Below, one piece after another: positions 1 to 64,000 of a stretch of DNA of 64,000 nt (position 1 is the stretch's first letter; every line of letters begins with the position of its first letter). The notes under the pieces are model-generated. The model was not told the origin of the DNA and made no database searches. It worked only from the letters and a program-made list of their open reading frames with translations. Position numbers and translations under genes: made by a program. Source of the DNA: Caprimulgus europaeus (lineage: Eukaryota; Chordata; Aves; Caprimulgiformes; Caprimulgidae); contig OU015528.1 of assembly GCA_907165065.1 (NCBI GenBank), forward strand, positions 21,342,015 to 21,406,014, read 5' to 3'.

Positions 1-52979
<52,979 letters not shown>

Positions 52980-53104
52980 GGTGCCCGGACCTGCGGTGCA
53001 GTGAGGTGCGGTGCGCGGAGGACCGGCGGCAGCCGCTGATCTCTGACGCCTCGCTCGCCCGCTCCGCTCCCGCGGCTCTCCCACCTTATCCGCTCGGCCG
53101 GCTC

Positions 53105-53112
53105 TGATGTCA
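53105..53112 (-). promoter_or_regulatory. CFTR: conserved CRE-like element of the CFTR promoter
   Basis: On the minus strand the site reads TGACATCA, 126 bases upstream of the ATG, inside GTGACATCAGAGC. Human CFTR has TGACATCA in ATGACATCACAGC at nearly the same distance (about 117 bases by my count from memory). It is the cAMP-response-like site bound by CREB/ATF factors. The inverted CCAAT box next to it in human is not present here. Confidence 0.75.
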
Positions 53113-53760
53113 CCGCCTGCCTCCTGCCCCGGCCCCTCTCCCCGCCTCTGCGTTGCCCAGGTTCATAAGCGGGAGGGCTGGGGCCCCGGACCGCGCGCGG
53201 CCTCCCCCGCCTCCCCGCCGCGCCCGCCACCGCGCACCGGGCGCGCCCCCTCCTCTCCGGCTGCCCTCTCCTCCCTGGCTCCCCGCCGGCCTTCGACCAG
53301 CCCGTTACCTCCTCCTGCAGACTCCGCTTCGCTAGTCTCCCCACGCCGGGTCCCCAAATTGCCCCCAGCACTAAGCCCCTCGCCCGGTCAGGGACCGTGG
53401 GGAGAACCCACCCCTCCAGACGCGCCCTCTGCGTGGCGAGGAGAGCCCCCCCGCGGGGCACGAAGACCCCCTCGCTCCCGCCCTTGCGCCCAGCTCTCCC
53501 CCGCAGAGCCTGCCCCAGCCCACCGGCTGCCTGCTCGCAAGCCCCCTGAGACCAGAAGGGACTGAAACCGGGGCTAAAGGGCTTTGACTTGGGTGGGCAC
53601 CCAGGGCCCGAACCAGAAGTCCCGCACTCCCCCCCGGGTGCCCTTACAGCTGTGCGCGGTGCGGCGGGACTGCGCAGGGGGCTCGGGGCAGAGGGCGGAC
53701 GGGGAGGCGAGGGGAGAACACATGCGAACCGCGAGCTCGATCATCTCCCCTTTGAAACAC

Positions 53761-54480
53761 GCTTACTTCAGTTTTTCAAGTTTTCTGGCAGGCGCAGCTA
53801 CCTGCACCGAGAGGAACGGGAACTGAAGGTATATCCTTATGCACTTTAGCCCAGACACCCAGATTTAACACTAACGCGGTCTCTAGAGCATTGCACACGC
53901 CGTATAAACAAAATCACCGCTTCCAGAACGCACAGAAGAAAACATGCTTAAAAGAAAACACAGATGACAAGAAGCAGGAATAAGCACTAGTGATTTAATT
54001 CTGTATAAGACTTAATTTTATTTAATACTTTACTGTGATAGTTACACACTCTAGTTTCTTTTCACTTCTGTAACTTAAAAATCTAGGGATGGAAAAGGTC
54101 TCTCTCTCCTAAGCATTGCCGCCGCTCCTCTCTAAACCGGCTCCGTAAAGAGGCAAACGCGCTTCTCTATGGACTCCCAGATTGCGCTGCAATTTAACCA
54201 GCTGTTACTCTTTGCAAACTTTGCAGACATGTTTTATGTCACCGCTTCTCGCTACACCCCACAGTGTTTTCACAAAGAATTTCTCTTTGCCTTGGCAATT
54301 TTCCCTCGCAGACTGCAGATAGCTAAGAGGCGGCCTCTTACCCTGTCACCGCACCGGGCTCCTTTGTGTCTCAGACCTCCCTCGGATCCTTCCCGATTCT
54401 GCTTTATTAATGACAAAACCAGTAAGAAACACGGGGCAGGCAGGACTCCAGGAAACTGTCCGCACTTTATCATGTCCCCA
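53761..54480. other. upstream intergenic DNA
   Basis: Less GC-rich stretch between the promoter island and the minisatellite. It holds a plus-strand ATG frame of 111 codons (54,169-54,504) with no family resemblance, judged not to be a gene. Confidence 0.6.
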
Positions 54481-54585
54481 GACAATGAGGAGAGGCAGGG
54501 CTAGACCCGCGCGGGCTCCGGGACAGCGGCGCGGAGCCCTTCGGCATCCTGCCACCTAGCGGGGCCGCGCCCGGGGCGGCAGCCC

Positions 54586-54734
54586 GCACCGCACCGCGGA
54601 CTGGCCACCGCGCACCGCACCGGGCACCGCATCGCACCGGGGACTGGCCACCGCACATCGCACCGGGCACCGCACCGGGCACCACACTGCACCGGGCACC
54701 ACATCGCACCGGGCACCGCGCACCGCACCGGGGC
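54586..54734. repeat. GC-rich minisatellite
   Basis: Array of CACCGGGCACCGC-type units, 10-17 bp long and imperfect, with a longer internal period: GGACTGGCCA recurs at 54,598 and 54,641, 43 bases apart. It lies about 1.6 kb upstream of the CFTR ATG. Confidence 0.85.
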
Positions 54735-55548
54735 CGCCGGGAGAAGGCGGGACCGGCCTCTCAGAGCGGCAGGGAGGCAGCTCCGGCCGCTCCCCGATGC
54801 GGCGGTGACGGCCGGCCACAGCTCCTCCAGCCCCGCAGTGCTCAGTGACCAGGATGCTCAAGCAGGAACTTGGACCGGGACTGGGATCCCCGCTCTGCCC
54901 GGCTCGGGGCACGGCCGCTGTCCCACACGCCCCATCCACCTTTGAGAGAAGTTCTTTGCGTAGGCCCTGGCACGCAGATCACCTTTGTCTCCAAAACGGT
55001 AATTTAAACATAGATTGGAAACCGAGTCCTCTGAGCAATACACCCCACCGTGCTCCCGGCTCTCTCCCTTCCCAGCCTGTGAATCTCTGGTGCAGGTGAA
55101 CAAGGCAGAAACTGAGCTCGGGATTAGACTTTTTTGTAATTTACATTAGAAAGTGAGGTATGTTAGTCATTTAAAACCTTTCGTGGATCAGGTCCAAACT
55201 GCTTAAAACGTCAATGGCTAATGGAGTGTTTTTCATAACAGTATCGCCCTGTTGCTATTGCCACCAGAGCTGATTTATGAGCATTTGCAGCAAATATGGG
55301 ATTAACAAAGACATCCCATCAGTCATTGATTACTGGTTATACTGACTATGTAATTTCTTACATGAAAAATTTAGCCATCCTTTTTATGTCAAGCTCTCTA
55401 GATCCCTAATTTTGAACATTTCTTCTCTAAACTTAGAATATTTTTTTGCCTACTTCCTTAAGTACCAGCTATGGCTATGTCCACCAGAACCGAGAGAGTG
55501 ATTATTTCCCGGCTCTGTGATCTGATAGTTTTGCAAATAGCTCAGCTA

Positions 55549-55552
<4 letters not shown>
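54735..55552. other. upstream intergenic DNA
   Basis: GC-rich to about 54,960, then AT-rich. No gene or repeat family was recognised. Confidence 0.6.

Positions 55553-55592
<40 letters not shown>
55553..55592. repeat. CA microsatellite, 20 units
   Basis: Perfect CA dinucleotide repeat of 20 units. Likely polymorphic. Confidence 0.97.
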
Positions 55593-55593
<1 letters not shown>

Positions 55594-56016
55594 CCCGCCC
55601 TCACCCCACAGTCACGAAGTCCTAACTAGTTGTATTTCACAGAATTATTCCTTGTCATTTTTCTCTTGACTGTTTCCACAAAGTTTTCACTGGTACATTT
55701 TCTTGCTCTCCCTCTTTTTCCTTTTTTTTATTTTTTTTTTTTTCTAAACTGAACATTTTGTAGTTTCAGAGCAACTGTTATCCCTAAACTTCTCAGGGAT
55801 CTTGAACATTCTCAGCTGACATGAATGTGAAACTTGTCATTAGCATTACTGTGAGCAGGAATAAACCATAATATTTCTATTCTCTCTAGGGAGTGAAACA
55901 CCTCCTATTTCAGTATTATCTATGAATTTAATTTACATGAACTTTTTTCACTTCTACAGAAATGCAACCTGATATGACAACAGCTACTTTATCTTTTAAT
56001 TGTATCCACATCATCC

Positions 56017-56280
56017 ATGTATCTGACTTTACCCTGTATCTCTGAAGAGAATGTAGCGCGGCTGTTACAGAGCCAGGCGGCACACGAACAGGAGGACAAG
56101 CAAAGGCCGGTTTCCCGTGCCATCGCTGCCCTGATGCTGGCTACCACACTGGTGTGGTGGTACCTCAAACAGGTGAGAACCGTGGTCCGTCTGAAGTCGC
56201 ACACATGGGAAACAGCCTGCCTGGTTAGATGCTTCCATGTCTACGGCAACTTAAAGTCATGTATCCCCTGGGGTCCGTGA
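56017..56280 (+). other. unexplained small ORF with a strong splice donor
   Basis: An 87-codon frame from a true ATG. Its middle part reads LLQSQAAHEQEDKQRPVSRA followed by IAALMLATTLVWWYLKQ, which looks like a polar stretch and then one membrane helix. A good donor (CAG|GTGAGA) sits right after that Gln at 56,172, and a plausible acceptor (ggctgttacag) sits within the frame near 56,070. I do not recognise the protein. It may be chance or an exon of an unknown transcript diverging from CFTR. Confidence 0.2.
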
Positions 56281-59200
56281 CCCCGGCCTCCCTCTTGCCC
56301 TTGGGTACACGTTCCTATTCCCCTCCAGGACTACCTGACTGCATGGAAACCTGCTTAAGGCTCTTGTCTAGCTGAACATCCCCGCCCCAGAGCGGTGCAT
56401 TTTCAGTGGGATCTGAACTTAGGAGGAAGAAAACTCACTAAGCACTGGTGCCAAGGTAAGTAAGGCTACGACCCTCTGGCAAGGGGCAAGGCAGAAGAGT
56501 CAGGGCAGGGAGAAGATTGGCTTTAGCTGCCACAGAGTTGCCACTGGGACTTTGCTTCCCCTTTCTTAGGTACAGCAACACATTAGGGATCTGGAGTCTT
56601 TTTGGTTTTTATCCAGCTGCTGATTATCAAGACACATAGAAGAAATTAATTCTATTTGAATCTGATTAGCTAATGTCAATGGTCAAAGGGGTAGAAATTA
56701 TTAGTAGAAAGAGAAAGCATGATCATATTCAATATCACCTCCTTAGAAAACGAAGCTAAGGAGCTGCCAAAAGTAACACTAAGTCACTGATTTTTTTGTT
56801 GTTGCTTAAAACTAAAAAGTGTTTTGTTCAGTCTCATAGTTCTGATCTTCTGAAAACTTCTTTCTTTAAAACAGCCCTGACAAAAAAAAAATAATCCTTT
56901 GCTGCAGGGATAAGGAGAGAGAAAACAGTTATCAAGGTGAAGTTTATTTTGTTTGTTCAGTGGCTGAAGCAACCAGACCTACCAGTCAAATTTCTAACCA
57001 AACTCTCAATTTTTTTCCAAGTCTTTTAATTAACTGGAAACTATTTTGGTTGCAATGTTTCATTCAACCCAAAAGCAGTCCAGTCTATCCTGTTTGGTTT
57101 TTTTGGTTTTTTTTGGTTTTTTTTCCCATAAAAGTAGAGAACTTGATCCACAAATCTGACAATGGCCCTTCCTTCAAGCTTCCCTGTGCCCAGCCAGACT
57201 CTAGCACACCTGGGTTCACTTCCTCATTCCAAGTGATTTAAATAAAGGTGGGAGGCCTTGCTTCAAATCCTTGTAGACAAATGCCCTTAAGATATGGATC
57301 AGGTACAGCTCCTCAGTATCTCTTGGGAGATGGCTTAACTTCTTCTAACTTCCAACTATACTTGGAAGCAGGGAAAGCAGTCTGGCCACGTTTCCATAGG
57401 GTAAAGCTTTATTTACCCTGCAGTTTTCATTTACCAAAAAAAAAAATATTACTCTGTCTCACAGCTGCTCACACAGCAAGACAGAGACAACCTAAAAAAA
57501 AAGGATTCAAAATAGTAAAGCAGTAACAATGAAAGAACTTAGTCAACTAGAATGGTATATATCATTCAATATTCTGCAAAAGCATACTAGCTGATGGCTT
57601 ACAAATATCTATTTTTAGTTGTTGAAGTTCCCACAGTACTCTCTAGTTGTGGATAAATTAGAAATGTCTTGCTTTTCATATTGTCAGTTTTGGCTTATAC
57701 TACCATGATTTCCAAAGAGATTCTCTGTTCCCAAGAAATACAATGAAAACTGAATCATAACCAAGATTAAAGTTACAGCAGCAGTAGTTTTTAAAAAGTA
57801 AACTATTCACAGATATTTACCAGGCAAAGAGATTTTGAGTCCACATTTATAACACTTGTAGAATACAGACAGACAGAGTATTTTAGTTTTAGATGCAGAA
57901 AATGCCAGACTGACAGTTGCTGGATCCATTTACATGAGCAAAAACTGTATCCCAATGCATCATCTTAATACTGCTAAAATTGCTTCAACCAATGCTTTCA
58001 GTATTTGCAGATTCACATTCTTAACCTGTGCATACCGGACACTTTTGGCAAGCAGAGTTATGTGTACTATCCCTCACTGCACCATCTGTACCTGACTATG
58101 TCAATTCAATGTATGGTCTCAGTAAATCCTGAGAACAGTTTAATATTCCAGGGAAACGAAGCAGATCTACCGGGCATGTGTTTCTGTGACACAAGGTATG
58201 GAGCTGGGCAGTGAAATACTGTGAAAGTATCAGACCTCTAGGCAGGCAAAATGGGCAGAAGATCACATTTTGATAAGTTCTTACATGAAAATCATGAAAG
58301 GGAAAACAACAACAAATACATCACAGGCCTGATGTAAGAACAGAAGAATAGCTGTGTGTTGGTTTTTACTCCAACTTATACTGAATTTCCAGAGTTTGAT
58401 TCTACAGACACTTTAGACCAACTTCTTCAAAGCACTTCAAATTGCATTTAATTTTCAACAAAAATTATAACATCACACTAGAAGGAACCAGACAAAAGTC
58501 TGACATGTTCATATGCTGCCATTTGGTCTACGAAGTTAATAGCAACTGCAATAATACCTTTTTAAATTGGAAGGTATTTTTAAGCCTTTTGAAATTGCTG
58601 ATGCACAATAAGGAAAGTGAAAATGTACAATTTCTTTCAGAAGCACAAGATTCTGTGACAAACTATTCCTATTTGTACTGATGGATGAACCCCAGCGCAC
58701 CAAAACCAGTAAAAACTTTCAGATCTGCTGAAGTGTCACCTTGATCTGCTTTGTTACATGATCTATCAAAGTACTCACTGAGGTCTTGCTGACTAAGCTT
58801 ACATTGAATAAAGTCCTGAGAGAACTAGAATCTAAGAAGAGGAAGTTTAGACTGTGGCCTTGATTAAGTAAGAAAGTCATACTATTCATTTTTAAGCATG
58901 AATTCTAAAAGATTTGTTAAGAAGGTGAAAGACTTGCTGGTAGTAACCCTCATAATACCAAGATTTGTGGAGGGTTTTGTCAGTTTGGACACATCTTAAT
59001 CAGAAATGACAATTGTTCTGGTAGATATCGCACCACATTAAAAAAAAAAAAAAGAAAAAAGGAAAAATTGAGACTCTTGACAAATATTGAAGCTAATGAA
59101 AAAAAACAACTTTCAATCAAGATGTAGCAATGTAACAGAACAGTTATCAGATATAGGGGCACAGTCTTGCACCTTACACTTGATAAAACGTATTTGGTTC

Positions 59201-62200
59201 TTTAGAAGCTGCAGTAGAAAATGAGCCGGAGAAAGTTTTCTGAAGACTTCAGAGTTTGTTTGCTTGCAGTCTAGAATAAATGTGAGAGGAGTTAAGAGCC
59301 TGAGAATCCAAGTCTGACAGGCTTGCAAGGTTTACGTTTCCAAAGATAGCTTTAACTTCTTCCTCTTCATACTGTCATGTAATAATCCTAGAACAATGAT
59401 ATTATTGAGGTTAAAAGGGCAAAAATCCAAGACTGATACCTTCTGTGACTCAATAAAAGGCACATGCCGGCAATCTTAAACAGTTGAGCAACAAAGATTA
59501 TTGAACCACCTAGAGCATAACAAAAAGTGCTTAATTATTTACAGCTGTTAAAAAGAGAAGGCGCTTGAGCTCCTGACAGAGTACTGAGATTGGCATCTTC
59601 TTCACTGCAATCTTACCGCAAAGATCATGCAGTATAAACTCTGCCATGTGAATCCATGCAGTGCAATGAATCCTTAACCCACTGCTTTTTGAAAATGTGC
59701 TTAGTTTGGTGTATGCTATTCTTGCCTAAAATAATTTCATATGGGTCCAAATGTTTTCTGATCTTAATGGAAAAAGTTTGAAACAAACACCACCACTACT
59801 CAAGTTACAGAAGAACTCTAAGATTTGGTCTTTTTTTCTAGTCTTCAGATAGGCTAAAATTGTCTCAGCAATTGCCTCTTTAGTAAAGAAGTTGCCTCAA
59901 GCTTCAGAACAAAAATAAAAAGTGAAAAATAAAGGAGGGATAACTGCTTCCCTAAAGATACTCAAGGACTTTGAAGGCACTGTGGGGGATAAAGGAGCAG
60001 ACAATGCTCCACATGAAGGCAAAGGGCCCGGCGGCGTACAATCCCCCACTCTCCATGCAGTTTTCTCAGCATTCTCAGTCCATGTCCACACCATTTCCAG
60101 AGGACAGGCTGAGATTCAGGTTAGTGGGTTAAAGCCCCATATTTAGTCAGGCTTCAGAAAACCTGTAACGTTTTTACATAAAAAAGAACAAGAATTGGGC
60201 TCGCTGACTGACGTTTTCACAGACAAAATAAGATGTCTTTTTTTTTTTTTTAAATGGCAGCTGACAGCAGAATATTATGAGTTACTGAGTTTGATTAAAA
60301 CTTTTCACATTGGACATAATGGAAAATTTGTATGAGGTGAAAATTGTTTTTCATCATGGGATCTTGCAGCTACTTGGGCTAAGCCAAACAGGTGCAGCTG
60401 TATTTTACACAGTTAAGATTTTTTGAGGCTAAAAGCAAGACCTTCGAATTTGTGTACTTACAAACTCATGTAAGGAAAGCTGTGGTTTACATAAATGACA
60501 GTAAGAGAAACCCACCATTATATAGCTGTGGAAGATAAGTGACTTTTTTTTTTCTCTTTACAAAAACCTTTGTGACTTTCCTGCAAGGAAAAAGCTTACG
60601 TTACAGGAAGGTAAGAATCACGTTAGACAACCACAGCACAATAGTATGAATGACAAATCAGGTATCAGCCTTCAATAACTTGTCCAAAGAACTGGTTGAA
60701 ATAAGCATTCCTCCACTTAAGAATGAATCCCTGAGATTTAAGAATTCCAATTACACTTTTTAATAAAAATTGTTAAACCACCAGTACATAAAGCTTGATC
60801 AAGTCCAGCCTGCCACTGTTGCAAGTAAACCTGCAGAACAATTCAATACTGCACACACCTCTGGATTCTGCAGGCCAAAAAATACTTCTCAGTGTTCTGT
60901 GAAAATTAAGGCTTATTGTAAAATACAGGCTACCACAGTTAACACTAAAAAAATAAGGGAGTAAGGGACATTAAGGGCACATAAAGTAACTCAGGCCCCT
61001 GACATTTCACTTAGTTATTTACTAAAGAAACAAACTTTACTTACTGAGGATTTAATGGCTGATATGTAAAGGAATAAAAAGCTGGTCAACCAAAGATTAA
61101 GGAGTTTTGCAAAGACTTAAAAAACTAGTGATGAAATTCATGCTCCACTAAGTTCTGACCATGAACTTGAGCCATGATCTCCCACACTGTAAGAGACCCA
61201 CGTGGCTGGTCATTCTGAGAAGAGTCTTCCATTTGCTCTGCTAAAGCTGTTCCACTTGAAGACAGCCAAGCCCCCACAGTCATGAGCTGCTTAGTGGAAC
61301 CCAAGTTCCAAGCTTTTATTTGAACTCTATCTCTCAAATGAGGAATGATGGGGTATTTTTCCTGAAAGGAATGGTACTCTTTTGATAGGGGAAAAAAAAC
61401 AAACCAAAACCAAAATCAACCCAACCTCAAAACTTGCCAGGTGTCTCAGTTTTTTCCCACAGCAAAGTGGGAGAATGGATAATCTCACAGTTTTCTTTGG
61501 TATGAGACTGGAGAGAGCTGTTAACAAAGGTTTTGATAGAAAATAAGAAAAAAGATAAATTTAACAGTATTGAACATTGAAATGATAGATTCAAACAGTT
61601 CTAAAGAGTTTATGAGAGAAAGCATTTTCAGATTAGACTCTAGAATCTACAAAGGCTCTTTTAAAAGTTTATGTTTATTTTGCTACCCAAGGGTTTCTAT
61701 AATAAGCTAGCTACAATAAGGACATTGCTTAATATCAGCTTTAAGAGGACAAACATTACCCAAATATGCTCATAATTACCTCTCAAAACAGCCTATATTC
61801 ACAATATTTTTAAGTAGAGTTTGAAAAAGCCAGGTATACAACTCACACATTGGTTTTATTACTTAAGAAATGGAAAATATTTGCAGATATAACAGGTTTA
61901 TTTCTAACTGCATTTATCGCAGAAATTAAAAATAGAAATTTAATACGCTACCCTTGGATAGACTCCTCCCTTGCTGGCACACAAAAACTTAATTTACACT
62001 TCCCTGTGCCAGTATGAAAGGAACAATATGATCTATTCATGCACTCTAATGGGTTATAAATTAGTATAACCATTCATGGAAGGAACCAGCTGTGGGTCTA
62101 ATTGTAGACAGCACAATGAAACAGGAATGGACAACACAAGGTGTAAGTCTAAGTTATGAGACAGAAACGAATAATTAAAATATTTCATTATATTATAGAG

Positions 62201-64000
62201 AAATGTCATGATTTCTCATCAAATAGTTGTTTCAGTTTCATTCATCTTTTCTCAGAAACAATGCAACAATAGAGTAGAATTTAGAGAACAATTAAAAAAT
62301 TATGTATTTGAAATACTACATGGGAAAGACAAAGAATATCAAGCACTTCTGTTTACACTTTTGCATAATACATAAGTAAGAGGAAATGCTTTTGTTATTC
62401 AACACATAATTAAGTTGTGAAAGTCAATGACCCACGACTTTGTTAAGCTTACGAGGACTCAGGACAAAAACAGGTATTTATATAGAAAGGGAAATCTTAA
62501 TGCATTTACACAAGTTATTTATCAAAATCTGAAATGCCTTTGTCTTAAGACCATCTCTATTTATATGAATTTAGGAGGCAACATCTGGTATATGCAGTCT
62601 ATATCACAAAACATTCTGTTCCTGTAGCTTTACTCGTTTTGCTGTGGCATCCTGTACAGGATCCTGATTAGGGTTGCCAACCACAGTAGACTGGTCTGTC
62701 ACATACATGAAACTAAAGTTTTTATTGACACCAATTAAGGCAATCTTATTCTGACAGAAATACAGTACTGCTTTAGACTCTCCTTTTTGAGCTGGAAAAT
62801 AACGAACAACATCTGAGTACTACCAAGAAAACTAAAGAATAGGAACACTTATGCATCCATTGGCTGCACAATAATTTCATATTTGAAATCAGAGGTAAGA
62901 GATACTTTCAATTTATTTCTTTTAGTACCTTACAAGTTGCTTCCCCTCTTACTGTGGTACTACCTACAGTCACTAAATCAGGATTCTAGTGAACACAAAC
63001 GCACAGAAAATTATACCCTCTTTCCTCAAACTACTTCAAGTTTGAAGGTAAGATACAACAAGTAAGTGAGACAAGCTTTTAGACTGTGACAACACCTGTA
63101 ACAAGAGGCAGCAGCATGCATATTAGAGGCCCCTCTTTCAGCTCACCCCTTTCCCAACCTCAGCCAACTTTCTGCTTCTCTAAGTAAAGTAGACCAAACA
63201 CGCTTCTGAAAGAGCAAGTCCAACCAGGTAGGGCACACCTGGGAGGGTAGGAGGATGCCTGGGATGCATAAGAAGCGAGAAGTCAGGAAGAGAAGTAGAT
63301 ATTTGTGATTTTTAGAAAGAAGTTGTTAAACAGAGGTGTGGTGTGATTTCTCACCTCCTTCCTTAAGAGATAAGATAATTAGGAACACTAGCAAAAAGAC
63401 CAAAGCTAGAAAAAACAGTTGAAGGTTGTGTTCCCTGAACCCTGTATAGATGCTGAGGGGAGAGCAGAAACACTGAAGTCTAGAAGAAAGGGAGTAACAG
63501 AAATAACTTTTATTCTTCAAAGATTAAGTGAGGAAAGGAAATGAAAAGAGAATTTTTAAATGGATACAATGCTGAAATATACAGCTAAAATGCCATTAGT
63601 ACGGCTGATAATACCTCCTATCATGTACGTATTGATGGAAACAATACTATAAACAGTAAAAAAACCTGTACTATAAACAGTAAAAAACCAAAACTAAACC
63701 AAAACAAAGCAAACCCCACCAAAACTGAAACCAATATCTCTGTTTTGAGAAATGTCATAGGAATTCTGAATACGAATGTATGAGGAGGTGGCTTTCTTAA
63801 GCCATGAGACATTTCTTTGCCATTCAAGCACCTTCTCATCTAACTACCAGAACCTTGTTAACAAAATGTTGATCTAAAAAACAATGAAGAAGGAACATCT
63901 TCCATATAACAGGATAGGGTTAATTTTCTTCTTAGTAGCTAGAAAGCACTGTGTTTTGGTTTCAGTGAGGATTGTTGTGAGAACAATGTTGGTAACTACA
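56281..64000. other. upstream intergenic DNA to the window edge
   Basis: About 7.7 kb, mostly AT-rich. Contains T/G-rich simple sequence at 57,094-57,126, an A run at 59,041-59,053 and a 24-bp tandem duplication at 63,646-63,689. No exon of ASZ1, the gene expected head to head with CFTR, was recognised. No CR1 3' end was seen. Confidence 0.6.
63646..63689. repeat. short tandem duplication
   Basis: Two adjacent copies starting ACTATAAACAGTAAAA at 63,646 and 63,670, followed by an A/C-rich simple stretch. Confidence 0.8.

Noticed and set aside
54169..54504. 111-codon plus-strand ORF upstream of CFTR, possible first exon of ASZ1
   Set aside because: It shows none of the ASZ1 N-terminal or ankyrin-repeat features and has no supporting splice structure.
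55989..56204. Minus-strand ORF containing YMDD, the reverse-transcriptase catalytic motif
   Set aside because: The motif is followed by a few residues and a stop, and no other reverse-transcriptase blocks surround it. Four residues alone are chance.

Overview
This window is a piece of a bird genome. The 3' ends of three CR1 LINEs (near 4.0, 43.8 and 47.8 kb) have the tail typical of avian CR1 copies, and the protein encoded here carries residues known from chicken CFTR. I cannot name the species from sequence alone.

One gene can be supported: CFTR, the cAMP- and ATP-gated chloride/bicarbonate channel (ABCC7), on the minus strand. All of its first 17 exons can be placed to the base by GT-AG splice sites, reading phase and alignment to the human protein. 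They run from the start codon at 52,979 down to exon 17 at 92-345, giving 2,923 coding bases (974 codons plus one base) with no frameshift or stop. Human CFTR has 2,908 bases over the same exons (from memory). The bird is five residues longer: one in exon 3, three in exon 14 and one in exon 17. The exons encode the lasso, membrane domain 1, NBD1, the regulatory domain, and TM7-TM8 of membrane domain 2. The remaining exons (18-27 by human numbering) lie off the left edge.

Layout from right to left: 64.0-53.8 kb is upstream intergenic DNA with a GC-rich minisatellite, a CA microsatellite and one unexplained small ORF. 53.76-52.74 kb is the CpG-rich promoter with a conserved CRE-like site. 52.9-42.8 kb is intron 1, with two CR1 pieces and a perfect 32-bp hairpin. 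42.8-21.9 kb holds exons 2-11. 21.9-10.3 kb is the large intron 11. 10.3-0.09 kb holds exons 12-17. In other vertebrates ASZ1 lies head to head with CFTR; none of its exons were found in the 11 kb to the right.

No novel multi-gene system was found, and none is expected in a single-gene vertebrate locus. The points most worth a second look are: a full set of NBD1 residues known to stabilise human CFTR; an in-frame 9-nt candidate microexon in intron 16; the perfect hairpin in intron 1; the lack of the human-type TG/T tract before exon 10; and a promoter that keeps the CRE but not the neighbouring inverted CCAAT box.
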